A stretch of 37,384 nucleotides of DNA from Acidimicrobiia bacterium (GTDB lineage Bacteria; Actinomycetota; Acidimicrobiia; Acidimicrobiales; SZUA-35), in assembly GCA_029863385.1 (NCBI GenBank), contig JAOTVU010000028.1, positions 1 through 37,384 of the forward strand. The letters run 5' to 3'. Below, piece after piece: positions 1 through 7,212 of the stretch. Within the stretch, counting starts at the first letter, position 1; each line of letters opens with the position of its first letter. The position numbers were made by a program, and so were the translations under genes. The notes beneath the pieces were generated by a model. It saw only the letters and a list, made by a program, of their open reading frames with translations. It had not been told where the DNA came from and searched no databases.

Positions 1-261
1 GGCATCGACCAGTCTGGCCGCTTCGGACGGAACGTCGGCGCCGAAACGTTCGAGGTCGTCACGGGACCCGATGTGGACGATGAGCGGGTGATCGGCCGGC
101 CGACCCTTGGCGGCGAAAATGCGGGTCACGGCCTCGGCGCTCGTTGCGTCGGCCCCGAGCCCGTACACGGTCTCGGTCGGGAAGGCCACCAGACCACCGT
201 CGGCCAGGATCCGGGCCGCCTTCTCGATTTCGGGCCCGGTGGCGTGGGATTGCTCAGCCAT
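1..261 (-). CDS. Threonylcarbamoyl-AMP synthase (Sua5/YrdC/TsaC family), N-terminal part, cut by window edge
   Basis: The enzyme family condenses threonine, bicarbonate and ATP into threonylcarbamoyl-AMP, the first step of t6A37 tRNA modification. Translating minus from ATG 261 gives 87 codons without a stop, running off the window. The family signature is clear: GGLVAFPTETVYGLGADA near residues 23-40 and FAAKGRPADHPLIVHI near residues 50-65 (the KxRxxxxPL nucleotide and threonine site). The ATG overlaps the end of mnmA by 8 bases, so the two are probably translationally coupled. In mycobacteria and Firmicutes this gene usually lies between prmC and atp or glyA genes; here it sits after mnmA, so two tRNA-modification genes are joined. 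The C-terminal part (YrdC end, optional Sua5 domain) is not visible. Confidence 0.93.
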   Translation of the reverse strand, partial: MAEQSHATGPEIEKAARILADGGLVAFPTETVYGLGADATSAEAVTRIFAAKGRPADHPLIVHIGSRDDLERFGADVPSEAARLVDA

Positions 262-1381
262 CGTGGCCGGTGGCCTGGCCTGTCGGCGCGCCGGTGACGG
301 CCGGCGCAAGGCCCTGCTCGACCGTGTCGGCAATCCCGCCACCGACCACCGAGCCATCCCGGTAGAAGACCACCGACTGGCCCACCGCCACTCGCTGCTG
401 GGGTTCGTCCCAGACCACCAGCACCCGCTCGGTGTCGAGGTCGAGTCGGATGGCTCCCGACCGAACAGCACCGTGGGCCGAACACTGGACGAGGCACGAC
501 CCGTCCATCGGTTCATCGGACCACTCGACGGCGTCGACCCACTGGGCCGACACCACCAGCTCGTCTCGTGATCCCACTGTGACTACCCCGGCCTCGTGAT
601 CGATGTCGACGACATAGCGGCGCTTGTCGTCGCCGCCCAGATTGAGACCGCGGCGCTGGCCGAGGGTGACCATTTCGATCGAATCGACGCCGCCGACCTC
701 GGCACCGTCGCCGGCGACGAGCACGGCCGGGCGAAGCGGAATGCGATCACCGAGGAAGACCTGCCGCCCACCGACGGAGTGGATGAAACACACATCCTGG
801 CTGTCGGGCTTCTCAGCGGTGCGTAGGCCGAGCTCGGCGGCCAGCTCCCGCACCTGGTCCTTGGTGAAGTGACCGACCGGGAAGCGCAATCGGGCCAGCT
901 GGGCCTGATCGAGCATGTGCAGGACGTACGACTGATCCTTGGCCTGATCCGCTCCCCGCCCGATCCGGAGCGACCCGTCGGCGTCGGTGACGATGCGGGC
1001 GTGATGGCCGGTGGCCACCTGATCGAACCCGAGGGCGTCGGCCCGACGGAAGAGCTTGTCGAACTTGATGTGGCGGTTGCACTCCACGCACGGATTCGGG
1101 GTCCGCCCCTGCCGGTGATCGGCCACATACGGGTCGACGACGTGGCGGTTGAAGTCGTCGCCGAAGTTGAACACGTGGTGGTCGATCCCGAGCTGCTGGG
1201 CCACCCGGCGGGCGTCGTCGACATCCGACACCGAGCAGCAGCCCGAGTCGCTCGCCCCGCCCCACAGCTTCAAGGTCACGCCGACGACGTTGAAGCCGGT
1301 GCGGACCAGGAGGGCGGCGGCCACTGATGAGTCGACTCCGCCGGACATGGCGACCAGGACGTCACCCCGCTCGCCGGTCAT
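254..1381 (-). CDS. mnmA: tRNA-specific 2-thiouridylase MnmA
   Basis: This 375-residue protein has the usual MnmA length. MnmA adenylates and thiolates uridine 34 of Lys, Glu and Gln tRNAs using persulfide sulfur from a cysteine desulfurase. Visible motifs are the PP-loop AMSGGVDSS (residues 11-19), NPCVECN with Cys101 as the probable catalytic nucleophile, and DSQDVCFI with Cys198 as its partner; these correspond to the two essential cysteines of E. coli MnmA. The ATG at 1381 shares its A with the TGA of the upstream desulfurase (TGATG), indicating coupling. A much longer reading frame continues upstream to 2353, but that part is antisense-frame noise over the desulfurase gene. The next gene starts inside the last codons. 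Confidence is high. Confidence 0.97.
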   Translation of the reverse strand: MTGERGDVLVAMSGGVDSSVAAALLVRTGFNVVGVTLKLWGGASDSGCCSVSDVDDARRVAQQLGIDHHVFNFGDDFNRHVVDPYVADHRQGRTPNPCVECNRHIKFDKLFRRADALGFDQVATGHHARIVTDADGSLRIGRGADQAKDQSYVLHMLDQAQLARLRFPVGHFTKDQVRELAAELGLRTAEKPDSQDVCFIHSVGGRQVFLGDRIPLRPAVLVAGDGAEVGGVDSIEMVTLGQRRGLNLGGDDKRRYVVDIDHEAGVVTVGSRDELVVSAQWVDAVEWSDEPMDGSCLVQCSAHGAVRSGAIRLDLDTERVLVVWDEPQQRVAVGQSVVFYRDGSVVGGGIADTVEQGLAPAVTGAPTGQATGHDG

Positions 1382-2526
1382 CAGCCCCGCTCCCTTAGTC
1401 GTTCGACGGCCGGCGGCAGGGCGGCCAGGACGGCGTCGACATCGGCGTCGGTGCTCGCATATCCAAGCGACAGCCGGAGCGATCCGAAGGCCAGTGCCCG
1501 GTCGAATCCCATCGCGGCCAAAACGTGGCTCGGTTCCATCGCACCGCTGGCACACGACGAGGCGGCGGAGGCCATGATGTCGGCTTTCTCCAGAAGGAAC
1601 AGGAGCGCCTCGCTCTCGATGCCCTCGAAGCAGACATGGCAGATATTGGCGGTCTTGGCCGCTCGATCGCCGGTCTCGATCGCCCCCGGCACCGCGTCGA
1701 CGATGCCATCCGCCAGCCGGTCCCGTAACCGCCGTACCCGGTCGACCTGGTCGGCCCGCTCGGCCACCGTCAGTTCGGCGGCCACCGCGAGCGCAGCGAT
1801 TCCGGCCACGTTGTGGGTTCCGCCACGGCGGCCCCGCTCCTGCCCACCTCCTTTCAGAATAGGCGTGAGCTTGGCCGTGGCCGGATGGCCTTCCCGAACG
1901 ACGAGCGCACCGACACCCTTGGGCGCACCGAACTTGTGGCCGCTGATCGAGACCAGGTCGGCGACAGCGGCCAGCTCGGCCACGTCGAGCCAGCAGAGGG
2001 CCTGCACGGCATCGGTGTGGATGAGGGCCTGCGGGGCGGCGGCTCGAACCATCGACGCAATCTCGGCGAGAGGCTGGACGACACCGGTTTCGTTGTTGGC
2101 CAGCATCACCGACACGATGCTCAGCGACTCGCCGTGCTCGGCCACGACGGCGGCCAGCGCATCGAGGTCGACGGCCCCGGCGGTGGTGACGGGAAGGACG
2201 ATGCCGTCGTGGTACTCGACGGGATCGAGCACGGCATGGTGTTCGATGGCCGAGCAGGCGGGGCGACCACCGAGTGACGAGACCGTCCCGGTGATGGCCA
2301 GGTTGTCGGCTTCCGTGCCGCCGGCGGTGAACACGATCTCGCCCGGCTCGCATCCCAGCGCGTCGGCGAGTTGCTCCCGGGCCTCGTCGAGGACCTGGTT
2401 GGCGGCTCGGGCCATCCGATGTGCGCCGGACGGGTTGCCGAAGTTGTCGCTCAGGATCGGCAACATGGCCTCGAGGGCCTCGGGCCGCACCGGCGTGGTG
2501 GCCGCGTAGTCGAGGTAGTGGGTCAC
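1381..2526 (-). CDS. Cysteine desulfurase (NifS/IscS family)
   Basis: A PLP enzyme of 381 residues that converts cysteine to alanine and an enzyme-bound persulfide. Seen in the sequence: N-terminal YLDYAATTPVRPEA, the PLP lysine in SISGHKFGAPKG (Lys198), and the active-site loop SSCASGAMEPSHV with Cys325 as the persulfide carrier. Its position directly before mnmA, with overlapping stop and start, suggests that it feeds sulfur to 2-thiouridine synthesis; it may also serve Fe-S assembly, since no other desulfurase is in the window. The start is a GTG (2526-2524) that overlaps the TGA of the preceding gene (GTGA). Whether it is functionally IscS, NifS or a dedicated MnmA partner cannot be told from sequence alone. 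Confidence 0.95.
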   Translation of the reverse strand: MTHYLDYAATTPVRPEALEAMLPILSDNFGNPSGAHRMARAANQVLDEAREQLADALGCEPGEIVFTAGGTEADNLAITGTVSSLGGRPACSAIEHHAVLDPVEYHDGIVLPVTTAGAVDLDALAAVVAEHGESLSIVSVMLANNETGVVQPLAEIASMVRAAAPQALIHTDAVQALCWLDVAELAAVADLVSISGHKFGAPKGVGALVVREGHPATAKLTPILKGGGQERGRRGGTHNVAGIAALAVAAELTVAERADQVDRVRRLRDRLADGIVDAVPGAIETGDRAAKTANICHVCFEGIESEALLFLLEKADIMASAASSCASGAMEPSHVLAAMGFDRALAFGSLRLSLGYASTDADVDAVLAALPPAVERLRERG

Positions 2527-2927
2527 GGCGATGGAGCGGTTGGTACCGGCCGGTGAAACACGGCGCCGGTCACGGCGATGACGACATGCTCGGGGCCGTC
2601 GAGACGGGCCTCGCCGTCGACGATCAGGCTGAATCGGTCGAGGTCGGCGTCAGAACCGTCCGGCCCCTGGTCGGCGGGCCACCCCGGGGCCGCGGGCGGG
2701 GCGTCGACGGCCGGCCACAACACGGTGACCGACGGCTGTTGACCGCAGTTGCCGTAACTCGTTCGACCGACACGGGCACGTAGCTGCACCTGACCGTCGG
2801 CCGCGGCCACCTCGAACGGCAGATGGGCGACGTGCGGTCGGCTGTCCAGGATCGAGGTCAGCAGAAAACCGCCGCCACGGCTCATGAGGTGACGGGGAAG
2901 GTCGGCGATGTCGACTCGAATACTCAT
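2523..2927 (-). CDS. Probable pyridoxamine 5'-phosphate oxidase-like (FMN split-barrel) protein
   Basis: A 134-residue protein and first gene of the desulfurase-mnmA-sua5 operon. The N-terminal part, with GGGFLLTSILDSRPHVAHLPFEV, resembles the opening strands of small FMN or F420-binding split-barrel proteins (pattern hLLTx...G.PHVxxhxh), and the length fits. The family is redox-active or flavin-binding with varied substrates, so no reaction is assigned. The frame is open upstream to 2978, but ATG 2927 is preferred: it lies 8 bases after a TAGGAT box (2936-2941), the leaderless pattern used elsewhere in the window. The end overlaps the desulfurase GTG start. The family call is by pattern only. 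Confidence 0.6.
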   Translation of the reverse strand: MSIRVDIADLPRHLMSRGGGFLLTSILDSRPHVAHLPFEVAAADGQVQLRARVGRTSYGNCGQQPSVTVLWPAVDAPPAAPGWPADQGPDGSDADLDRFSLIVDGEARLDGPEHVVIAVTGAVFHRPVPTAPSP

Positions 2928-2935
2928 CACCTGCC

Positions 2936-2941
2936 ATCCTA
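2936..2941 (-). promoter_or_regulatory. Leaderless-type -10 box TAGGAT, 8 nt before ATG 2927
   Basis: Reading minus, TAGGAT is followed by GGCAGGTG and the ATG of the split-barrel gene. The box lies in a 19-bp divergent gap with the methyltransferase GTG at 2947, so both promoters must overlap. An AGGTG just before the ATG is too close to act as a normal ribosome binding site. Confidence 0.5.
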
Positions 2942-2946
2942 CAAGC

Positions 2947-3825
2947 GTGGGCTCGGATGAACCTGGGAGACATGACACCGCCGATGGTCGATCACCTGGC
3001 CTGGAGCAGCTCGATCTGACCCGGCCCGACGCCTACGGTCAGGCGTTCGACGACGTGTACGACGACTGGTACGGCTCACACCGGACGCCGGACGACGGCC
3101 TCGACGCCATGGTGCGGTTCGTCTCTGTACGCTGCCCGTCCGGGGTGGTCGTCGAGCTCGGCGTCGGCAGCGGACGGCTCGCCGTCCCATTGCACCGGGC
3201 GGGTCTTCGGGTCATCGGCATCGACGCGTCGCAACCCATGCTGAGCCGCTGTCCGCCCTCGATCGTTCGGGTGGCAGCCGACATGGCCCGCCTGCCCATC
3301 CGGGCGAGGTGTTCGTCCGGCGGCCCCGCCCCGACCGAGCCCCCCACGTTCCTGTGCGGATTCAACACGCTCTTCAACGTCGGGTCGTCGGACGGACTCG
3401 ACCGGCTGCTGGCCACAGTGGCCTGCGTGCGAGCCACGCTCATCGTGGAGATGCTGAACATCGAGGTGCTCCCGGCCGAACCGATTCGGTCCACGGACGT
3501 GGCGCCGTTCCCGACCGAGGGCGGCATCGTGGTGTCGGCCACCAGCGCGGATGCCCCGAATCGGCGCCTCGCCGGGCGGCATCTCGAGATAACCGACCGG
3601 GGCGTCGTCAGTCGCCCGTGGCTCCTCCGTCTCGTCGGTCACCACGAACTCGACGACCGGGCCGGTCGGCATGGTCTCCGAGCCGTCGAACGGTATCGAT
3701 CGTGGAACACCGACCCGTTCACCGAGACCGACCCCTCGTCGATCTCGGTGTTCGCCCCCGACCCTCTCGGATCGCCGGAGTCCGCTGATCCCGGGGATCA
3801 TCAACCGGACGCGCGCAATCGGTAA
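2947..3825 (+). CDS. Class I SAM-dependent methyltransferase
   Basis: A protein of about 292 residues. Motif I of Rossmann-fold methyltransferases is visible: VVVELGVGSGRLAVPL (E-x-G-x-G-x-G), followed by the acidic motif II VIGIDASQPML and then VRVAADMARLPI (motif III region). Upstream of these, AFDDVYDDWYG is typical of small-molecule methyltransferases that begin with a Y-D-x-x-Y segment. Substrate unknown. The frame extends to ATG 2908, but that would overlap the divergent gene, so GTG 2947 is chosen. It has no Shine-Dalgarno sequence, and a CATCCT box lies 6 bases upstream, which may be a weak leaderless promoter. The gene stands alone before mscL, and nothing nearby hints at the methyl acceptor. 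Confidence 0.8.
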   Translation: MGSDEPGRHDTADGRSPGLEQLDLTRPDAYGQAFDDVYDDWYGSHRTPDDGLDAMVRFVSVRCPSGVVVELGVGSGRLAVPLHRAGLRVIGIDASQPMLSRCPPSIVRVAADMARLPIRARCSSGGPAPTEPPTFLCGFNTLFNVGSSDGLDRLLATVACVRATLIVEMLNIEVLPAEPIRSTDVAPFPTEGGIVVSATSADAPNRRLAGRHLEITDRGVVSRPWLLRLVGHHELDDRAGRHGLRAVERYRSWNTDPFTETDPSSISVFAPDPLGSPESADPGDHQPDARNR

Positions 3826-3883
3826 TACTGATGGCATCGACAATCAGCTCGTCGACGGAGGGGTCACGGGCTCCTGCTCAACT

Positions 3884-3889
3884 AGGAGG
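3884..3889 (+). promoter_or_regulatory. Strong ribosome binding site of mscL (AGGAGG)
   Basis: A perfect AGGAGG ends 8 bases before ATG 3898 and fixes the start of mscL. It contrasts with the neighbouring genes, which have no Shine-Dalgarno sequence. Confidence 0.85.
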
Positions 3890-3897
3890 CATAGTCA

Positions 3898-4260
3898 ATG
3901 CTGAAGGAATTCAGAGAGTTTCTCGACAAGTTCAACGTCATTCCCGTGGCCGTCGGCCTGGTGCTGGCCCTGGCCTTTGCGCCGGTGGTCGAGTCGGTGG
4001 TCAACGTCATCCTGTCGATCATCGGCAAGGCCGGTTTCGTCCCCGACGGTGACACGTTCGCCGGGTGGACTCCATCCGACATCCCGATCGGGGCGTTCAT
4101 CGCGGCAGTGATCAGCTTCCTGCTCATGGCCTGGGTGGTGTTCATGATCATCAAGAGCCTGGCCCGAGCCGGTGCCAAGACGGATGCCGCGTCCGGTCCA
4201 TCGGCCGAAGAGGTGCTGCTCACCGAGATCCGAGACCTGCTCCGGGCCGAGCGGCAGTAG
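3898..4260 (+). CDS. mscL: Large-conductance mechanosensitive channel MscL
   Basis: A 120-residue membrane protein. The N-terminus MLKEFREFLDKFNVIPVAVG matches the amphipathic N-helix and start of TM1 of MscL (xxKEFREF...GNVxDLAVG). A second membrane segment, FIAAVISFLLMAWVVFMIIKSL, is TM2, and the C-terminal EEVLLTEIRDLLRAE is the conserved cytoplasmic helix. MscL forms a pentameric channel in the cell membrane that opens under high tension to release solutes on osmotic downshock. The periplasmic loop (IIGKAGFVPDGDTFAGWTPS) is short but within the family range. The gene has its own strong ribosome binding site and is followed by a hairpin with a T-run, so it is probably monocistronic. Confidence 0.93.
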   Translation: MLKEFREFLDKFNVIPVAVGLVLALAFAPVVESVVNVILSIIGKAGFVPDGDTFAGWTPSDIPIGAFIAAVISFLLMAWVVFMIIKSLARAGAKTDAASGPSAEEVLLTEIRDLLRAERQ

Positions 4261-4271
4261 GCCGTCGATCG

Positions 4272-4303
4272 CCAGCGGTCGCCTTCGCCCACGCGACCGC
4301 TGG
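4272..4303. terminator. Perfect 11-bp inverted repeat between convergent genes
   Basis: CCAGCGGTCGC (4272-4282) and GCGACCGCTGG (4293-4303) can form an 11-bp stem with a 10-base loop. It follows the mscL stop by 11 bases. There is no T-run directly after it on either strand, so it could be a U-less terminator or an RNA-stabilising hairpin serving both convergent genes. Confidence 0.6.
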
Positions 4304-4322
4304 ACAGGTCCAGGAACGCCCC

Positions 4323-4357
4323 CGACCTCCGGTTCAACCGGGGGTCGTTGCCGTTTT
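4323..4357 (+). terminator. Probable intrinsic terminator of mscL
   Basis: GACCTCCGG (4324-4332) pairs with CCGGGGGTC (4338-4346) with one G-U pair, giving a 9-bp stem and 5-base loop. On the plus strand it is followed by GTTGCCGTTTT, which includes a 4-T run at 4354-4357. Confidence 0.55.
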
Positions 4358-4371
4358 GCGGCCGTCCGACC

Positions 4372-4728
4372 TCAGAGCGAGACCGGTGTGCCCTCGTCGT
4401 AGCCGACGAGGGTCTCGCCGACGTGTTGGACCGAGGTGACGCCCTCGACCCTCTGCTTCAGGATCCGTTCCAAGCCCTGCTTGAGCGTCTGGGTCGAGGC
4501 CGGGCAGGTGACGCAGGCGCCGACCAGCTCGACCGAAACGACGCCGGTCTCCGCGTCGACCCCCCGGAGGAAGATGTCGCCGTTGTCGGCTTGCACCGCG
4601 GGGCGGATGATCTTGACCACGTCGGCCACCGCATCGTAGAGCGCGCTGCCGTCGGCGTCGGTCGCCGCGTTGACGGGGGAACCGCTCGCTTCCAGCTCGG
4701 TCTCGGCTATTGGTGACGTTTCAGGCAC
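4372..4728 (-). CDS. NifU C-terminal-domain (Nfu-type) iron-sulfur scaffold protein
   Basis: A 118-residue protein that is essentially one NifU C-terminal domain. Residues about 30-100 contain YDAVADVVKIIRPAVQADNG and VELVGACVTCPASTQTLKQ, with the Cys-x-x-Cys pair (Cys72, Cys75) that binds a bridging Fe-S cluster in Nfu proteins. Nfu proteins receive clusters from the SUF or ISC scaffold and deliver them to target enzymes. The frame is open to 4902, but GTG 4728 is chosen because a TACGCT box (4736-4741) lies exactly 7 bases upstream, the leaderless arrangement repeated in this window. The gene is divergent from the small membrane protein gene and has no Fe-S genes beside it. Confidence 0.88.
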   Translation of the reverse strand: MPETSPIAETELEASGSPVNAATDADGSALYDAVADVVKIIRPAVQADNGDIFLRGVDAETGVVSVELVGACVTCPASTQTLKQGLERILKQRVEGVTSVQHVGETLVGYDEGTPVSL

Positions 4729-4735
4729 GATCTTC

Positions 4736-4741
4736 AGCGTA
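4736..4741 (-). promoter_or_regulatory. Leaderless-type -10 box TACGCT, 7 nt before GTG 4728
   Basis: Minus-strand TACGCT, then GAAGATC, then the GTG start of the NifU-domain gene. The distance fits transcription starting at the start codon. No good -35 hexamer was found at 16-18 bases. Confidence 0.55.
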
Positions 4742-4800
4742 TTGCGTATCAACTCCGGCCACTCGGTCGGGGCCTGTGACAGATAGCCCGTCCCGGTGAA

Positions 4801-4806
4801 TACCCT
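4801..4806 (+). promoter_or_regulatory. Leaderless-type -10 box TACCCT, 7 nt before GTG 4814
   Basis: TACCCT, then TGAAACC, then GTG. A possible weak -35 (TGACAG, 4777-4782) lies 18 bases upstream. The box decides the start of the small membrane protein in favour of 4814 over GTG 4796. Confidence 0.5.
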
Positions 4807-4813
4807 TGAAACC

Positions 4814-5101
4814 GTGAAACGTCCGGCTTCCCACGACGTATTCCCCGAGCGACGGGCCGCGGTCGGCATCGCCGGGGCCGCACCGATGGGCCTTGCCCCC
4901 ATCGTGGCCCATCAGGGCGGTTGGGACGAGATCCTGCTTGTCGTCGCCCCGCTGGCGATCATCGGCGGTTTGCTGTGGTTGGCCAACCGGAGGGTCACGG
5001 CGCAACTCGAGAATGAGCTGCGGGCGGACGGAGCGATCGAGGCGACGGAGACCGACGTCGACCAGGGCTCTCGACACCCCGGTGACGATGGCCAGGATTG
5101 A
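4814..5101 (+). CDS. Small single-pass membrane protein, unknown function
   Basis: I do not recognise this 95-residue protein. It has an Ala/Gly-rich segment followed by a hydrophobic helix (EILLVVAPLAIIGGLLWLAN, about residues 40-60), then a charged cytoplasmic-like tail rich in Glu and Asp. Its last 14 bases overlap the start of the MFS transporter gene, so the two are probably co-translated and could work together in the membrane, but this is inference. GTG 4814 is chosen for its spacing to the TACCCT box; GTG 4796 is the alternative. Codon usage looks like its neighbours. Confidence 0.65.
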   Translation: MKRPASHDVFPERRAAVGIAGAAPMGLAPIVAHQGGWDEILLVVAPLAIIGGLLWLANRRVTAQLENELRADGAIEATETDVDQGSRHPGDDGQD

Positions 5102-6668
5102 GCGCCGCTACCCTGTCGAGCCGGCACTACTCGAAACGCTCCGAACAGCACGAGGCGACATCGTCCTGGAGGAGCCCGCCGGTGATGACCGTTGGACCAT
5201 GGTCAAGGGGCCGTTCTCGGAGTACACGCGTCGACTGACGATCTCGGAGCGCGACGGGACCGTCACCGAGACCACCGAGTTCACATTGGCGATCCCCCTG
5301 TGGTGGGTCTATCTCATCGTCCTGTTCCGTCGAGCGTTGGCCGACCTCGATCGGCGCCCCCGGAAACGCTTCTGGTGGCCGAGGGAGGTCGTCGACGCCG
5401 AGACCTCGCGGCTCATGGGGGCCGTCGGCACCATCGGGGCGATGGCCGGCTACATGGGGGTGCTGATCGGCCAGACGATCACGTTCGCCGCCGAGGATTT
5501 CGGGGTGAGCGACAGCGGCCAGGCCAACACCCTGGCCGCCACGAGAATCGGCGTGCTCCTGTCGATGGTTCTTCTCGGGCGAGCCGACCGCATCGGGCGG
5601 CGCCCGCTCACCCTCGGCTTCGCCATCGCCGCCGTGGTCTTCACGAGCCTGGGGGCCCTCGCCCCCAACATGGCCGCGCTCGGCGCCACCCAGACGCTGT
5701 CGCGAGGTTTGACGACGGGGCTGCTCACACTGGTCACGCTGGCCGCCACGGAGGAGGCGCCGGCGTCAGCCCGCGCCATCGCCGTCGGTTTCGCGACGCT
5801 CGCCACGGGCTTCGGTGCAGCCCTGGTCGTGTGGATCATCCCCGTGGCCGATGTCATCGACGGCGGCTGGCGGATCGCCTACGCCGTCCCGGTGTTGTTC
5901 GCGCCGCTGCTCCTCTGGTTGAGCCGCCAGCTTCCCGAGACGCGGCGCTACACGGTGGCCAGCCGCCACGAAACCGCGGGCGACATCAACTGGCGCCGCT
6001 TCGCCCTGATCGCCTTCGCCGCTTTCGCCGGCGCCGTCTACCTGTCACCGGCCTCACAGCTCCGCAACGAGTTCCTTCGCGACGACCTGGGCTTCGCCGC
6101 CATCGACGTCTCGATGTTCCAGATCCTCGTGTCGATACCGGCGACGATGGCGGTTCCACTCGGCGGGTACCTGGCCGACCGTTTCGGACGGAAGGTCGTG
6201 GGAGCGACCGCCCTCGGCTTCGGCGTCGTCGCCTCGGCGCTGTCGTACCAGTCGTCCGGCCCGCAGCTGTGGATTCTCTCGACGATCGCCATGTCGAGCT
6301 CTGCGGCCGCGGTGCCCGCCCTGCGCGGCTATCAGACGGAGCTGTTCCCGACCCGGGCCCGGGGCCGGGTCGGTGGGATGATCGACGCCATCACCGTGAC
6401 GGGCAGCGCAATCGGGCTCGTGGTCGTCGGCCAGCTGGCCGTCCGCTGGGACGATCTCGGGTCGGCGATCGGGGTGATGGTTTTCGGACCGCTGCTGGTT
6501 GTCCTGCTGGTGCTGACGTTGTTCCCGGAAACGGCCGACCAGGAATTGGAGATCTTCAATCCGGGCGACATTCCGCTGGCCGAGGGGCTTGCGACGTCAC
6601 CCGTCGCCGCCCCAGGCGAGGACCTCCCGGCGACCGAACCGATCAGAGGTCGGCCAACCAGCTCCTGA
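5088..6668 (+). CDS. Major facilitator superfamily transporter with N-terminal extension
   Basis: A 526-residue secondary transporter in the cell membrane. The MFS signature loop is present twice, as expected for two six-helix halves: LGRADRIGRRPLTLG after TM2 and GGYLADRFGRKVVG in the second half, with PETRRY and PETADQELE at the half ends as in sugar-porter-like MFS members. The first roughly 100 residues precede the normal TM1 and are unusual: a soluble stretch that looks like a small beta-rich domain, then a hydrophobic segment (FTLAIPLWWVYLIVLFRRAL). The start may be ATG 5088 or GTG 5082, both overlapping the upstream membrane gene. The 3' end overlaps the convergent hydrolase gene by 26 bases. 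Substrate unknown. Confidence 0.88.
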   Translation: MARIERRYPVEPALLETLRTARGDIVLEEPAGDDRWTMVKGPFSEYTRRLTISERDGTVTETTEFTLAIPLWWVYLIVLFRRALADLDRRPRKRFWWPREVVDAETSRLMGAVGTIGAMAGYMGVLIGQTITFAAEDFGVSDSGQANTLAATRIGVLLSMVLLGRADRIGRRPLTLGFAIAAVVFTSLGALAPNMAALGATQTLSRGLTTGLLTLVTLAATEEAPASARAIAVGFATLATGFGAALVVWIIPVADVIDGGWRIAYAVPVLFAPLLLWLSRQLPETRRYTVASRHETAGDINWRRFALIAFAAFAGAVYLSPASQLRNEFLRDDLGFAAIDVSMFQILVSIPATMAVPLGGYLADRFGRKVVGATALGFGVVASALSYQSSGPQLWILSTIAMSSSAAAVPALRGYQTELFPTRARGRVGGMIDAITVTGSAIGLVVVGQLAVRWDDLGSAIGVMVFGPLLVVLLVLTLFPETADQELEIFNPGDIPLAEGLATSPVAAPGEDLPATEPIRGRPTSS

Positions 6669-7212
6669 TGATGGCAACGATGTCGTCGTCGAGCTTTTCG
6701 GCCGGGCTGTGATTGGCGTCGATCCAGTTCTCGGTCAGCGGCCCGGCGATCGCCGGCAGGTGGCGGGCGAACACGTCGGGCCTGCCGAACGGATCGCGGG
6801 TGCCCTGAACGAGCAGCGTCGGGCAGCCAATGGCCGCGAAGTGGTCGACGCGGAGCTTCTCGGGCTTGCCGGGCGGGTGGAGCGGATAGCTGAGCAGCAA
6901 GAGCCCGGCCGGTTCGAGTCCTTCGGCCACCGCCATCGAGGCGGCCCGACCCCCCATTGAGCGACCGCCGACGACAAGTCGGTCGGCTGGTTCGTTCCAT
7001 GCCGCCGACTGCTCGGCCACGGCGCCGTTGACGGCCTCGATGAGCTTCGGCATGCGGTCGGGCGGCCGGCGGCCGGGACCCGTCTGCCGGTAGGGGAAGT
7101 TGATCCGCGCCACCCGGACGTTGAGCGCAGCCTCCAGGGCCACGAACAGATGGTGGTCGCGGTCGCCGCCGGCGCCGTGAAACAGGATCAGACCGCCGAC
7201 CCGAGGTCTCAT
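6643..7212 (-). CDS. Alpha/beta hydrolase, KANL3/Tex30-like (dienelactone hydrolase-like) family
   Basis: A 189-residue small alpha/beta hydrolase. Seen: the oxyanion-hole strand LILFHGAGGDRDHH at the N-terminus, the nucleophile elbow VVGGRSMGGRAAS (G-R-S-M-G, Ser85), LLLLSYPLHPPGKPE, then PTLLVQGTRDPFG with the probable catalytic Asp140, and IDANHSP with His168 as the last triad member. This arrangement matches the short hydrolases annotated as KANL3/Tex30. Substrate unknown. The ATG overlaps the TGA of the upstream J-like gene (ATGA), so the two form an operon. The end overlaps the convergent MFS gene. Confidence 0.88.
   Translation of the reverse strand: MRPRVGGLILFHGAGGDRDHHLFVALEAALNVRVARINFPYRQTGPGRRPPDRMPKLIEAVNGAVAEQSAAWNEPADRLVVGGRSMGGRAASMAVAEGLEPAGLLLLSYPLHPPGKPEKLRVDHFAAIGCPTLLVQGTRDPFGRPDVFARHLPAIAGPLTENWIDANHSPAEKLDDDIVAIIRSWLADL

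Noticed and set aside
1382..2353. Long minus-strand frame continuous with mnmA (699 codons in all)
   Set aside because: The part above 1381 lies within the desulfurase gene in another frame, is Arg/Gly-rich and has no family pattern; the real mnmA start is ATG 1381.
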